A stretch of 64,000 bases of DNA from an uncultured Tateyamaria sp. (GTDB lineage: Bacteria > Pseudomonadota > Alphaproteobacteria > Rhodobacterales > Rhodobacteraceae): assembly GCF_947503045.1 (NCBI RefSeq), contig NZ_CANNCF010000005.1, forward strand, positions 111,085-175,084. Direction: 5' to 3'. Shown in pieces: positions 1 through 8,381 of this stretch (position 1 is the stretch's first letter; the number at the start of each line of letters is the position of its first letter). Both the position numbers and the translations under genes were made by a program. The notes under the pieces were generated by a model. That model saw only the letters and a list, made by a program, of their open reading frames with translations, did no database searches and was not told where the DNA came from.

Positions 1-502
1 CATCGACGCCCAGAATGTCACCCAATGCGTCCAGCCCAGCCTTGCTTTCGACCTGAACCAGAAGGCAGATTTCTTGGTCGGCCGTCGCAAAATAGTCCGG
101 GATGGCGGCGAATTGTGAGGCGCGGGCGAGGGCGTAGCCGACGCCGCGCACGCCGTGCGGTGGATAACGGACGGCCCGGACCAGTTCGCGCGCTTGCTCG
201 GCACTTTCGACCATTGGGATCAGCAGGCTTTGCACGCCTGCATCCAGCACCTGCTTGATCAGATCCGTGTCGCCATTGGGCAGGCGCACCACAACCTCGC
301 TGTCGCTGGCCTGCAAGACCGCCACCTGATCCGAGATCGAACGTAAATCATTCGGCGCGTGTTCGCCGTCAATCAAAAGCCAGTCGAATCCGGCGGTGCC
401 CGCGATCTCGGCCGCATAGCCGTTGGCAAGGCCCACCCAGCAACCCATTTGACGTGTACCGGCCAGCAGGTTCTTTTTGAAGAGGTTCGTCGGGGCGGGC
501 AT
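1..502 (-). CDS. hpaI: HpcH/HpaI family aldolase (4-hydroxy-2-oxoheptanedioate aldolase), 3' end cut by window
   Basis: Class II pyruvate aldolase; family members split 4-hydroxy-2-oxoheptane-1,7-dioate into pyruvate and succinate semialdehyde in the cytoplasm. About 167 N-terminal residues are visible; the rest lies left of the window. Residues 42-51 (LLIDGEHAPN) carry the catalytic His48, followed by an RLP motif (catalytic Arg), a KQVLDAG..LLIPMVE block and QVE, which supplies a metal-binding Glu. The ATG at 502 overlaps the stop of hpaH as TAATG, so the two are translationally coupled. The adjoining hydratase makes the HpaI assignment more likely than the related GarL or RhmA aldolases. 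Confidence 0.88.
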   Translation of the reverse strand, partial: MPAPTNLFKKNLLAGTRQMGCWVGLANGYAAEIAGTAGFDWLLIDGEHAPNDLRSISDQVAVLQASDSEVVVRLPNGDTDLIKQVLDAGVQSLLIPMVESAEQARELVRAVRYPPHGVRGVGYALARASQFAAIPDYFATADQEICLLVQVESKAGLDALGDILGVD

Positions 503-1317
503 TAGCTGTCCCCCGCAATTGAGCACGACACCTGACCCATGGAGCCAAAGTCGCATTGAATGCTGTCGCCCGGCAGGCCCGCCACGGGCCGGGTAAAGCT
601 GCCACCAAGCACGAATTCGCCCGCGTCGAGCGATGCGCCGACCTTGTGCAGCTCTCGCGTCAGCCAGACCAGTCCGTTCGCGGGATGGCCCAAAACACCG
701 GCAGACACGCCGGTCTCTTCGATTTTGCCGTTCTTGTAGAGGATGCCGGGCACCAGTCGCAGGTCCACCTCGTCGGGGCGCATCGGTAAGCCACCCCAAA
801 TGATACCACCATTGGCCGCGTTGTCCGCGATAGAGTCCCTTACATTCAGGGGTTTGTTGGTCTCTGGGTCAACCAGAGCAGAGCGGCAATCAATCACCTC
901 AATCGCCGGAATCACCCAGTCCGTCGCGTTCAGAACATCAAAGATGGTGACATCCGGCCCAGAAAGGCTGGATTTCAACTTGAATCCAAGCTCCACCTCA
1001 AATCGGGGCATGATAAAGCGATCCGCAGCAATGACCGCCCGATCATCAATGACCATCGCATCGGTCAGCACGCCGTAATCCGGGGTGTCGATACCCACGG
1101 CCAGTTGCATGGCGCGGCTGGTCAGGCCGATCTTGTGGCCCACGATCTGCTCGCCCTTGGCAAGCCGCAGATCGACCCAGGCCGACTGAACTTTGTAGGC
1201 ATCCGAGATTGAGAAATCCGGATGCAAACAGGACGGCGCTCGTGTGAGAACGCGCGTCGTTTCCGCCTCGTCATAGGCGGCGGCAAGGGCGTTGATCTGC
1301 TTGTCATTCAGGGCCAT
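502..1317 (-). CDS. hpaH: 2-oxohept-4-ene-1,7-dioate hydratase
   Basis: Cytoplasmic metal-dependent hydratase of the 4-hydroxyphenylacetate/homoprotocatechuate lower pathway: it adds water to 2-oxohept-4-enedioate to give the HpaI substrate. The 271 residues match the family's usual length (about 267). HKIGLTSRAMQ (61-71), PRFEVELGF (104-112) and IPAIEVIDCR show the expected Glu ligands (Glu107, Glu109, Glu140), and DNAANGG and GGSFTRPV are typical. The other homoprotocatechuate genes (hpaD, hpaE, hpaF, hpaG) are absent from the visible side, so the real substrate in this cluster may differ. It sits 33 nt after the aldehyde dehydrogenase in the same operon. Confidence 0.88.
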   Translation of the reverse strand: MALNDKQINALAAAYDEAETTRVLTRAPSCLHPDFSISDAYKVQSAWVDLRLAKGEQIVGHKIGLTSRAMQLAVGIDTPDYGVLTDAMVIDDRAVIAADRFIMPRFEVELGFKLKSSLSGPDVTIFDVLNATDWVIPAIEVIDCRSALVDPETNKPLNVRDSIADNAANGGIIWGGLPMRPDEVDLRLVPGILYKNGKIEETGVSAGVLGHPANGLVWLTRELHKVGASLDAGEFVLGGSFTRPVAGLPGDSIQCDFGSMGQVSCSIAGDS

Positions 1318-1350
1318 GTGGCTTCCTTGGTGTTGTGGGGTGGGCGGAAG

Positions 1351-2796
1351 TTACGCTTCGGGAAACCATCCCCCGACCGCTTTGACTTCCAGGTATTCCT
1401 CCAGCCCCCAAGCGCCACCTTCACGCCCGGTGCCCGATTGTTTGAACCCACCGAATGGCGCGCCCGCAGAGCGGAAATTGCCGTTCATTTCGACCATGCC
1501 CGATTTCAGGGCGCGCGCAACACGGTTTGCGCGTTTTGCGTCGGTGGTTTGAACATAGTTTGTCAGGCCGTAAGGCGTGTCATTGGCGATCTCGATCGCT
1601 TCGTATTCGCTGTCGAAGGGCGTGATGCACAGCACAGGGCCAAAAATTTCCTGACGCATGACATCCATGTCGTTATTGCAGTCGGCAAAGACGGTGGGGC
1701 GAACGAAATACCCCCGGTTCAGCCCTTGCGGGCGACCCGTTCCGCCCGCGACCAGCTTGGCCCCTTCCTTGATGCCGACCTCGATCATGGACTGGACTTT
1801 GTCGAACTGGGCCTGGTTGATCATCGGGCCGATGTGGTCACCCGTCTTGGCGGCAATATCGACGGCCTGCGCCTCGGCGGTATCGATGGCTTCCTGCACC
1901 GCGGCGTCGTAGCGCGAGCGTTCCACCAGCATCCGGGTCGGGGCGTTGCACGACTGGCCGGTGTTATTGAAACAGTGAATGGCGCCGCGCTGCACCGCAT
2001 CCGGGTCTGCGTCAGCAAAGATGATGTTGGCCCCCTTGCCGCCTAGTTCCAGCGACACGCGTTTCACTGTGTCCGCCGCGTTTTTCGAAATCGCCGTGCC
2101 TGCGCGTGTCGAGCCAGTGAAGGACACAAAGGCCACATCGGGGTGGCCCGACAATTGCGTCCCGACGCCCGCGCCGTCGCCATTCACGAGGTTGAAGACA
2201 CCGGCGGGCACACCCGCCTCGTCCAGAATCTCCGCAAAGAGGAGGGAGGACATCGGCGCCTCTTCGGACGGTTTCAGAACCATGGTGCAGCCTGCGGCAA
2301 GGGCCGGTATGACCTTCAGGGTCACCTGATTCATCGGCCAGTTCCATGGGGTGATCAGCGCGCATACCCCAATGGGTTCATAAATGATGCGGTCATTGGG
2401 GGCGTCGTCACGCAACGCTTGTTCGAATTCGAATTTTTCCAGCGTGTCGATGAAGGCCTGAATGTGCATCGCACCAATGCCGGTCTGGATGCCGTGGCTC
2501 AGATCATGGGGCGCGCCCATTTCCTTGGACATCGCTTCGCCCATTTCGGCGCTGCGGCGTTTGTAGACGTCCAGCACCTTGCGCAGAACCGCTAGTCTGT
2601 GCTCCTTAGGTGCGGCGCTCCATTCTGGCAGCGCCGCCTTGGCAGCCGCGACGGCGGCATCCGTATCCGCCTGATCGCCCAGCGAGATTGTGGCATATGC
2701 CTCTTCCAGAGATGGGTCGATCACAGTGCGGTCAGCCGCGGCGTGTGGAGAAACCCAGGCACCATTGATGTAGAATTTGCGTGCGTCGATCATCAT
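1351..2796 (-). CDS. NAD(P)-dependent aldehyde dehydrogenase
   Basis: Aldehyde dehydrogenase superfamily enzyme, 481 residues, oxidising an aldehyde to the acid in the cytoplasm. Visible landmarks are PWNWP (150-154), GSTRAG in the cofactor region, general-base Glu250 in LELGGK, nucleophile Cys283 in NTGQSCNAP, and the C-terminal EIFGPVL and PFGGFKQSG motifs. First gene of an ALDH-hpaH-hpaI operon. Substrate cannot be read from the sequence: succinate semialdehyde from HpaI, or the aldehyde from the neighbouring aminotransferase, are both plausible. Two ATGs lie in tandem (2796 and 2793); AGGA spacing slightly favours the second. An AT-rich element shared with four other units lies about 45 nt upstream. 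Confidence 0.9.
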   Translation of the reverse strand: MMIDARKFYINGAWVSPHAAADRTVIDPSLEEAYATISLGDQADTDAAVAAAKAALPEWSAAPKEHRLAVLRKVLDVYKRRSAEMGEAMSKEMGAPHDLSHGIQTGIGAMHIQAFIDTLEKFEFEQALRDDAPNDRIIYEPIGVCALITPWNWPMNQVTLKVIPALAAGCTMVLKPSEEAPMSSLLFAEILDEAGVPAGVFNLVNGDGAGVGTQLSGHPDVAFVSFTGSTRAGTAISKNAADTVKRVSLELGGKGANIIFADADPDAVQRGAIHCFNNTGQSCNAPTRMLVERSRYDAAVQEAIDTAEAQAVDIAAKTGDHIGPMINQAQFDKVQSMIEVGIKEGAKLVAGGTGRPQGLNRGYFVRPTVFADCNNDMDVMRQEIFGPVLCITPFDSEYEAIEIANDTPYGLTNYVQTTDAKRANRVARALKSGMVEMNGNFRSAGAPFGGFKQSGTGREGGAWGLEEYLEVKAVGGWFPEA

Positions 2797-2840
2797 CTTT
2801 CCTCATCCGTTTGACGGGAAACTGAGCACGATTTGGCAAT

Positions 2841-2860
2841 GCTATAAAATATATAATTTG
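2841..2860 (-). promoter_or_regulatory. Shared AT-rich element, copy 1 (upstream of aldehyde dehydrogenase)
   Basis: Minus-strand reading CAAATTATATATTTTATAGC. It matches copy 2 at 18 of 20 positions, lies about 45 nt before the aldehyde dehydrogenase start and points toward it. The surrounding DNA is GC-rich, so the match is unlikely to reflect composition. Probably a regulator operator or activator site; the TATA..TATA arms and T-N11-A spacing would suit the LysR protein encoded at 5351-6313. Confidence 0.6.
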
Positions 2861-2932
2861 ACGCAAGATGTGCATGGAGTGTGCATGCATGGCCTTCTGG
2901 TCTCATAAAATCATTCTAAGTTCTAGCTCGTC

Positions 2933-2953
2933 CAAATTTTATATTTTATAGAC
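2933..2953 (+). promoter_or_regulatory. Shared AT-rich element, copy 2 (upstream of class V aminotransferase)
   Basis: Plus-strand reading starts CAAATTTTATATTTTATAGA and lies about 80 nt before the aminotransferase start. It differs from copy 3 (6347) at one of 21 positions. Copies 1 and 2 sit back to back in the divergent gap between the aldehyde dehydrogenase and aminotransferase genes, each oriented to its own gene. Confidence 0.6.
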
Positions 2954-3031
2954 TTACGACAAAGTGGTTTGGTCTGTTCAAGGCTTAACCGCGCAACGGC
3001 GCCCTCATGCAAACAAGAAGGATCTCCTGAC

Positions 3032-4237
3032 ATGTCGCTGAACCAAGGCAGATCCATATTGGCCATCCCCGGGCCATCGGTCATTCCCGACCGCGTTTTG
3101 AATGCGATGCACCGCCCCTCGGCCAGCATTTACGATGGCGAGCTGGTCGAGATGACCGACGGTCTGCTGGATGACTTGAAACGCGTTGCCGGAACGGATG
3201 GCCTAGCCGCAATTTACCTCGCCAATGGTCACGGCGCGTGGGAGGCTGCACTGCGCAATACGCTGAAAACCGGGGACAAGATCGTCGTGCTCAGCAACGG
3301 GTTCTTCTCTCACAAGTGGGGAACAGTTGCGGAAACGCTTGGAGTAGAGGTCGAGTTTGTCGAATACGGCATGACCGAATATGCAGACCCCATGCGGTTG
3401 GAAGAGGTGCTGCGCGCCGACACAGCAGGCACCGTCAAGGCCGTGCTGGCGGTGCAGTCCGAAACGTCCTCGTCCGTGCGCAATGACATTGCCGCCCTGC
3501 GCGGTGCGATTGATGCGGCAGGCCATGATGCCTTGTTCATGGTCGACTGCATCGCCTCGCTGGGCTGTGACCGATTCGAGATGGACGCACTGGGTGTCGA
3601 TGTCATGGTCTCGGCCGGTCAGAAGGGGATGATGAACCCTGTTGGCCTCGCCTTCGTATTCTTCAACCACAAGGCCGACGCAGCGCGCGCCCATGCCAAT
3701 CCGGGCCAGTACTGGGATTGGACGGACCGGGCCAAGTCGAAATCCTTCTATCCGCGCTGGTCTGGCAGTCCTCCGGGTCATCTGATGTTCGCCTTGCGCG
3801 AAACGCTCGACATGATGGTGCACGAAGAGGGAATGCCCGCCGTCTGGGCCCGTCACGAAACGATTGCCAAGGCCGTCTGGGCCGCCTGTGAAGCGTGGGG
3901 GCAGGCAGGCGCGCTGCGTCTCAACATTGCCGATCCAACCCGTCGCGCAACAGGGGTCACCACGATCAACACGGACCCCGGCGTCGCGCACAAGATCCGT
4001 ATGTGGTGCCAGAACGAGGCCGGTGTCACGCTTGGAAACTCGCTTGGCTTTCCGCCCGAAGAGCTGGAGGATCATTTCCGGATCGGCCATATGGGTCATC
4101 TGAATATCCACATGATCATGGGCGTGCTTGGCGCGATCGAGACGGCCATGATCGCCCAAAACATACCGCATGGCAGCGGGGCGCTGGCCGCCGCAGCACA
4201 GGTGCTTTCCGCCCACGCAAACCCGGCAAGGACATAA
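3032..4237 (+). CDS. PLP-dependent class V aminotransferase (alanine/serine-glyoxylate aminotransferase-like)
   Basis: Fold-type I PLP enzyme of 401 residues, cytoplasmic. AGQKGMM (196-201) holds the Schiff-base Lys198, and FMVDCIASLG holds the PLP-binding Asp172; HPRIGHMG-like residues near the C terminus are typical of serine-glyoxylate, alanine-glyoxylate and pyridoxamine-pyruvate aminotransferases. It moves an amino group from an amine or amino acid to an oxoacid; the alanine dehydrogenase in the same motif-linked set suggests pyruvate as acceptor (inference). Start chosen at the ATG after GGATCTCC. The deacetylase-like gene follows after one nucleotide, so the two are co-translated. Donor substrate unknown. 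Confidence 0.85.
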   Translation: MSLNQGRSILAIPGPSVIPDRVLNAMHRPSASIYDGELVEMTDGLLDDLKRVAGTDGLAAIYLANGHGAWEAALRNTLKTGDKIVVLSNGFFSHKWGTVAETLGVEVEFVEYGMTEYADPMRLEEVLRADTAGTVKAVLAVQSETSSSVRNDIAALRGAIDAAGHDALFMVDCIASLGCDRFEMDALGVDVMVSAGQKGMMNPVGLAFVFFNHKADAARAHANPGQYWDWTDRAKSKSFYPRWSGSPPGHLMFALRETLDMMVHEEGMPAVWARHETIAKAVWAACEAWGQAGALRLNIADPTRRATGVTTINTDPGVAHKIRMWCQNEAGVTLGNSLGFPPEELEDHFRIGHMGHLNIHMIMGVLGAIETAMIAQNIPHGSGALAAAAQVLSAHANPART

Positions 4238-4238
4238 G

Positions 4239-5354
4239 ATGAGCGACAAGACTGCATTTCTCTGGGATGAAAAATGTTTCTGGCACTATGGCGGAAACTA
4301 CGCATTGCTGTCCCCCGTGGGTGGGCTGGTCCAGCCGATGGTGTCGGGCGGCTTGCCCGAGGCCCCTGAAACCAAGCGCCGCCTCAAGAACCTGATGGAC
4401 GTGACGGGCCTGTCGGACGAGTTGGACATGGACAGTGCGGCACCCGCTTCGATGGATGATCTGCTGCGGGTGCATCCGCAAAGCTACCTCGATACGTTCA
4501 AGGAAATGTCGGACAATGGCGGCGGTGAGCTTGGTTTGCGCACGCCTTTCGGTTCCGGGGCGTTCGAGATTGCGGCCCTTTCCGCGGGTTTGGTGACTGA
4601 AGCGATCAAGCGGGTGCAGACCGGTCAGGCGCGCAACGCTTATGCCCTGTCGCGCCCGCCGGGGCATCATTGTCTGCCCGATTTCCCGAACGGGTTTTGC
4701 CTGCTCGCCAATATCGCTATCGCGATTGAGGCCGCGCGCGCCCAGGGGCTGGGCAAACGGTTTGCGGTGCTCGACTGGGACGTGCACCACGGCAACGGGA
4801 CCGAGGCAATTTATCTGGACCGCGACGACGTGCTGACAATCTCTATCCATCAGGACCGGTGCTACCCCCATGACACCGGGGGCACCGAAGTGTCCGGCAC
4901 CGGCAAGGGGGCCGGTCTGAACATGAACATTCCGTTGCCACCGGGTTGCGGGCACAAGGCCTATTTGGACGTTATGGAACGCCTCGTGATTCCCAAACTG
5001 AAATCTTTCGACGCAGACCTCGTTATTATCGCGTGCGGCTTTGACGCGTCCGGCTTTGATCCCCTCGCACGGATGATGTGCTCGCCCGACACGTACCGGC
5101 TGATGACGCGGCAAGTGATGGAGGTCACGAACGGGCGGCTGGTCGCCGCGCATGAAGGGGGCTATTCCGAGCTTTATGTGCCGTTCTGCGGCCATGCGAT
5201 GCTGGAAGAGATGTCAGGCTCGTCCATCCATGCCGAAGACCCATTGCACGCGCGGATCACCGGTCAACAGCCCGATGCCTATGCGGATGCGTTCCATGTG
5301 CAGGTGATTGACCGGCTGGAAGGTGAGCTGAAGGCGAACGGCGTGCTCTGCTAG
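4239..5354 (+). CDS. Histone-deacetylase-like amidohydrolase (class II HDAC / acetylpolyamine amidohydrolase family)
   Basis: Zinc amidohydrolase, 371 residues, of the arginase/deacetylase superfamily; bacterial members remove acetyl or similar groups from small amines. Key residues are in place: His143-His144 in RPPGHH, zinc ligands Asp181 and His183 in WDVHHGNG, Asp269 in CGFDASGFDP, and catalytic Tyr309 in EGGYSE, matching the layout of Bordetella HDAH. Encoded one nucleotide after the aminotransferase, suggesting that it frees an amine which the aminotransferase then uses (inference). Its stop overlaps the stop of the convergent lysR gene. Confidence 0.85.
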   Translation: MSDKTAFLWDEKCFWHYGGNYALLSPVGGLVQPMVSGGLPEAPETKRRLKNLMDVTGLSDELDMDSAAPASMDDLLRVHPQSYLDTFKEMSDNGGGELGLRTPFGSGAFEIAALSAGLVTEAIKRVQTGQARNAYALSRPPGHHCLPDFPNGFCLLANIAIAIEAARAQGLGKRFAVLDWDVHHGNGTEAIYLDRDDVLTISIHQDRCYPHDTGGTEVSGTGKGAGLNMNIPLPPGCGHKAYLDVMERLVIPKLKSFDADLVIIACGFDASGFDPLARMMCSPDTYRLMTRQVMEVTNGRLVAAHEGGYSELYVPFCGHAMLEEMSGSSIHAEDPLHARITGQQPDAYADAFHVQVIDRLEGELKANGVLC

Positions 5355-6313
5355 GGTGCGGGAAACATCAAGCCATCGGCGTCGCCCGAACGTACAACCG
5401 CGAACTGTTCAGGGCCGATTTCGCCAAGGTAGCTGTGCAGTGCCGAAATAAAGGCGCTGACGCTGGCCGGCTTTTGCGCACCGTAAGGGTCAGCAACCAG
5501 TAGCGTTGGTTGCCTCAGGTTTTCCAGCAGCGGCACACGCGCGAGGTTGTCGTTGTCGGGGATCGTTTCGGGCGTCGGTTTGATGTTCAGGATCGATACG
5601 CCCAGCCCATTTGACACAGCGGAACGGACCGTTTCATAGGACCGCGTCCGCAGGCCAATCCTTGGACGGTTCACTACGTTGTCAAACAGCCCCAGCAGGT
5701 AGACCCGCGTTTCAGGCAGATCGAGCAAGACCAGCGGATGCTCTGCCAGTTTCTTGAGAGAGACCGCGGGCATTTCGGCGATCTTGCTGTCGGCTCGAAC
5801 TAGGGCGTGGGTCGGGAATTTGCAGATCGGCGTGATGCTGCTGCCGAACTCCTGCCCGATGTCGTAGGTCACGATCAGGTCAACCTCTCCCGAGGCGAGC
5901 CAGGCGCGCAGTTCTGTCTGATCCCCTTCCAGAAGGGTGAATTCGCAACTGCCGATCTGTTCTGTATATCGCTTTATCACCGGGGGAATCAGCAGCGCGC
6001 CAAAGGGGACAAAACAGCCAATGCGCAGCGTAGCACCAGAGGTTTCGGAAAACTGTTCAAGCGCGCGCGAAAACTCTTCGCCAGAGGCCAGAAACCGGTG
6101 CGCCGAGATCAGGAACGTGCGGCCCGCCGGGGTTAGCGCGATGCCATGACCCTTGCGGCGCGTAAACAATTGCGTGCCCGTCACATCCTCGGCCACATCA
6201 ATGGCGGCCAGCACCGAGGATTGCGAAATGGCCAACACCTTGCACGCTGCGGCTATGCTATCATGACGCGCGAGCTCTCGAAGGTATTCCACTTGGCGGT
6301 AGGTCAGTCGCAT
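5351..6313 (-). CDS. LysR-family transcriptional regulator
   Basis: 320 residues with the N-terminal winged helix-turn-helix (about 5-65; AACKVLAISQSSVLAAI and RRKGHGIALTPAGR) and a C-terminal periplasmic-binding-like effector domain. Start taken at the ATG giving MRLTYRQVEYL, the usual LysR opening; an in-frame ATG five codons upstream is possible. It lies inside the cluster whose five transcription units share an AT-rich element, one copy of which sits 34 nt upstream of this gene, so it is the obvious candidate regulator. That link is inference; a regulator to the left of the window could do the job instead. Confidence 0.88.
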   Translation of the reverse strand: MRLTYRQVEYLRELARHDSIAAACKVLAISQSSVLAAIDVAEDVTGTQLFTRRKGHGIALTPAGRTFLISAHRFLASGEEFSRALEQFSETSGATLRIGCFVPFGALLIPPVIKRYTEQIGSCEFTLLEGDQTELRAWLASGEVDLIVTYDIGQEFGSSITPICKFPTHALVRADSKIAEMPAVSLKKLAEHPLVLLDLPETRVYLLGLFDNVVNRPRIGLRTRSYETVRSAVSNGLGVSILNIKPTPETIPDNDNLARVPLLENLRQPTLLVADPYGAQKPASVSAFISALHSYLGEIGPEQFAVVRSGDADGLMFPAP

Positions 6314-6346
6314 AGGTTTGCAGTACATTTACTGTCACTGGGATGT

Positions 6347-6367
6347 CAATTTTTATATTTTATAGAC
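6347..6367 (+). promoter_or_regulatory. Shared AT-rich element, copy 3 (between lysR and GNAT gene)
   Basis: Starts CAATTTTTATATTTTATAGA on the plus strand, about 53 nt before the GNAT start and just upstream of the divergent lysR gene. One mismatch to copy 2 over 21 nt. Its place between lysR and a divergent target is the classical arrangement for LysR binding sites. Confidence 0.6.
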
Positions 6368-6419
6368 ATCACCCAATGTGGTTCACTGACCGTGACACCT
6401 TTGATGGAGACATGTTCAA

Positions 6420-6905
6420 ATGATCCGGCTACGCGACGCGACCCTTGCTGATACCGCCACGATTGTGGCGCTGAACCGGGATGTGGTCGCGGTGACCAGC
6501 CCGATGGATGATGCGCGGTTTCATCATCTGTTTGAACTGTCCGACTACTGCATCGTGGCCGAGAAAGATGGTCAGGTTCTCGGCTTCGTGCTCGCCATGA
6601 CGGCCGGTGCGGCTTACGAGAATGCGAACTTTGACTGGTTCGGCCAACGGCTGGACAAGTTTGTCTATATCGACCGTATCGTGATCTCCAAGGACGGCCG
6701 TGGCCATGGCATCGGCGGCAAGCTCTACGCCCATGTGGCCGAAGCGGCCAAGGCGACGGGGTGCACTGTGATGGCCGCCGAAATGGACCTTGAGCCGCCA
6801 AACGTCGGCTCGCTCAACTTTCACGAAAAGACGGGTTTCGTGAAGCTGGGATCGCGCGCGCTTGACAGTGGCAAGATCGTCTCGATGCAGGCGCTGGATC
6901 TGTAA
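6420..6905 (+). CDS. GNAT family N-acetyltransferase
   Basis: 161-residue GCN5-related acetyltransferase. Residues 1-20 give the usual MIRLRDATLADTATIVALN opening; the acetyl-CoA pyrophosphate loop is seen as SKDGRGHGIGGKLY (about 90-103), followed by NVGSLNFHEKTGFVKLGS, a typical GNAT C-terminal half. Acceptor substrate unknown. As it lies downstream of a shared AT-rich element, it probably belongs to the same regulon as the deacetylase-like enzyme; acetylation and deacetylation of a common intermediate is conceivable but unproven. Confidence 0.85.
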   Translation: MIRLRDATLADTATIVALNRDVVAVTSPMDDARFHHLFELSDYCIVAEKDGQVLGFVLAMTAGAAYENANFDWFGQRLDKFVYIDRIVISKDGRGHGIGGKLYAHVAEAAKATGCTVMAAEMDLEPPNVGSLNFHEKTGFVKLGSRALDSGKIVSMQALDL

Positions 6906-6992
6906 GGTCGTCGCTTGCTTGAACGCCGGGGCGTGGCGATCAGGCGGGCGGAACGAATTCAATCCGTTGGGGTGTCCAATGAAAGGGTGCCT

Positions 6993-7427
6993 TCAGGCCT
7001 TGAGAGTTTGCATCAACTCGATGCGATACCCGTCTGGATCGGCGATATGCGCGAGCGTGTATTCACGCCCAAGCTCTTTCGAGGTCATCGCCAGTTTCCC
7101 TGCGGGGCGCAGGATCGTCACATCGTGCTCCTTGAGAAACGCCTCAACAGCAAAGACATCGTCGACCTCCAGTGAAATATTGCCAAAGGCCGTGCCATGT
7201 TCGTAGCCGTCGTTGCCTTCGTTATAGGTCAGCTCGAGAATGGCGCCCTGGTCCTTGTTGCCATAACCCATATACACCACCGTGAAATTGGCCTCGGCAA
7301 AGGTTTCGCGCTCGAATTCCGTCATGCCAAGCATGTCGCGATAAAACGCCACCGAACGTTCCAGATCGGTCACGCGCAGCATTGCAAACAGAATTCGGTT
7401 CGGTGCTACGTCTGGTGAGATCGCCAT
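6993..7427 (-). CDS. Glyoxalase I-like VOC protein lacking two metal-ligand histidines
   Basis: 144-residue vicinal-oxygen-chelate protein closely resembling lactoylglutathione lyase GloA (RILFAMLRVTDLERSVAFYRDMLGM, then ILELTYN, GTAFGNISLEVDD and ADPDGYRIELMQ). E. coli GloA binds its metal with His5, Glu56, His74 and Glu122. Here the first His position is Phe (RILF versus RLLH) and the second is Asn (AFGN versus AYGH), while both Glu are kept. A normal metal site is therefore unlikely and a role other than classical glyoxalase I should be considered. Start at the second ATG (7427), which has AAGGA seven nucleotides upstream. A GST gene lies upstream in the same direction. Confidence 0.82.
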   Translation of the reverse strand: MAISPDVAPNRILFAMLRVTDLERSVAFYRDMLGMTEFERETFAEANFTVVYMGYGNKDQGAILELTYNEGNDGYEHGTAFGNISLEVDDVFAVEAFLKEHDVTILRPAGKLAMTSKELGREYTLAHIADPDGYRIELMQTLKA

Positions 7428-7547
7428 GTTCATATCCTTGTTTGTCCTGGACCTCCCGAAAAAAAAGTCCGGAAGGCCTGATGCGTGGAGCGGGCCGGAC
7501 AGTCGCGCGCAGTATTTGATCTGCACGCAAGGACCACTCAACGCTCT

Positions 7548-8276
7548 TTACCAGTCGTGCGCGGGAATGTTCTCTCCGCGCATGACGGCGGGGCGTGCAT
7601 TGAACCGATCCATATAGGCAGACAGGTTCTTGCGGTCTCGCAGCCCGACCATGTCACCTGCGTGATAGAACTGTTCGATGCAATTCAACCAAGGTGCGAC
7701 GGCCATATCTGCGATGGAGTAGCTTCCGGCCAGCCAATCACGATCTGCCAACCGACGTTCGACCACATCGAGCAGGCGTTTGACCTCGTTCAGGTAACGA
7801 TCGCGCGGGCGCTTGTCTTCGATGTCCTTGCCCGCAAACGTGATGAAATAGCCAAGCTGACCGCACATGGGGCCAAGCCCGGCCATCTGGAACATCAGCC
7901 ATTGCTGCACTTCCCAGCGTTCAGCCTCGGTCGTGCCCTGAAACTTGCCGGATTTCTCGGCCAGATAGGTAAGGATCGCGCCGCTTTCGAACAGGCCAAA
8001 GGCTTGGCCGCCGGGCCCGTCCGGATCAACAATCGCGGGGATTTTGTTGTTGGGGTTGAGGGACAGGAATTCGGGCGAAGACACGCCCTCGTCGTTCAGA
8101 GGGATTTTGTGTGCCTCGTAGTCCAGCCCGATTTCCTCGAGCATGATGGACACTTTCTGGCCGTTCGGGGTTGGCATGGAATAGAGCTGCAGAATGTTCG
8201 GGTTCACAGCAGGCCAGCGTTTCGAGATTGGGAAGTTTTCGACCGAGCCAGCGGAAGTGGTAATGGAGTCAAGCAT
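7548..8276 (-). CDS. Glutathione S-transferase, YfcG/YghU-like
   Basis: 242-residue cytoplasmic glutathione transferase. N-terminal thioredoxin-like half about 25-110 (ILQLYSMPTPNGQKVSIMLEE, then NNKIPAIVDPDG and GLFESGAILTYLAE, the glutathione-binding VP/ES region) and helical C-terminal half with WLAGSYSIADMAVAPW. The pattern resembles the nu-class YfcG/YghU disulfide reductases. Start taken at the ATG at 8276; reading frame remains open upstream through a glyoxalase-like remnant with no stop between, so a longer fused product cannot be excluded. Neighbour of the VOC gene, fitting a glutathione-linked role. Confidence 0.85.
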   Translation of the reverse strand: MLDSITTSAGSVENFPISKRWPAVNPNILQLYSMPTPNGQKVSIMLEEIGLDYEAHKIPLNDEGVSSPEFLSLNPNNKIPAIVDPDGPGGQAFGLFESGAILTYLAEKSGKFQGTTEAERWEVQQWLMFQMAGLGPMCGQLGYFITFAGKDIEDKRPRDRYLNEVKRLLDVVERRLADRDWLAGSYSIADMAVAPWLNCIEQFYHAGDMVGLRDRKNLSAYMDRFNARPAVMRGENIPAHDW

Positions 8277-8381
8277 GTTTTTCAGACCTTGGGGTGTGAG
8301 GGTTTGGAGCAATTCGATCCGGTCTTTGTCCGGATCGGCGATATGGGTATGTGTATTTTGGCCTCGACCACGGGTCAGGTC
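8277..8381 (-). pseudogene. Remnant of a VOC/glyoxalase gene 3' end
   Basis: In the GST frame directly upstream of its start, the minus strand encodes DLTRGRGQNTHTH, then IADPDKDRIELLQTLTPQG. This is the C-terminal strand of a glyoxalase-type VOC domain; the intact neighbour reads LAHIADPDGYRIELMQTLKA. Nothing of the N-terminal three quarters is visible: the homology ends where the membrane-protein gene stops. It has no stop before the GST ATG. Best read as a gene fragment left by deletion or by insertion of the membrane-protein gene, now fused in frame to, or forming the leader of, the GST gene. Confidence 0.65.
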
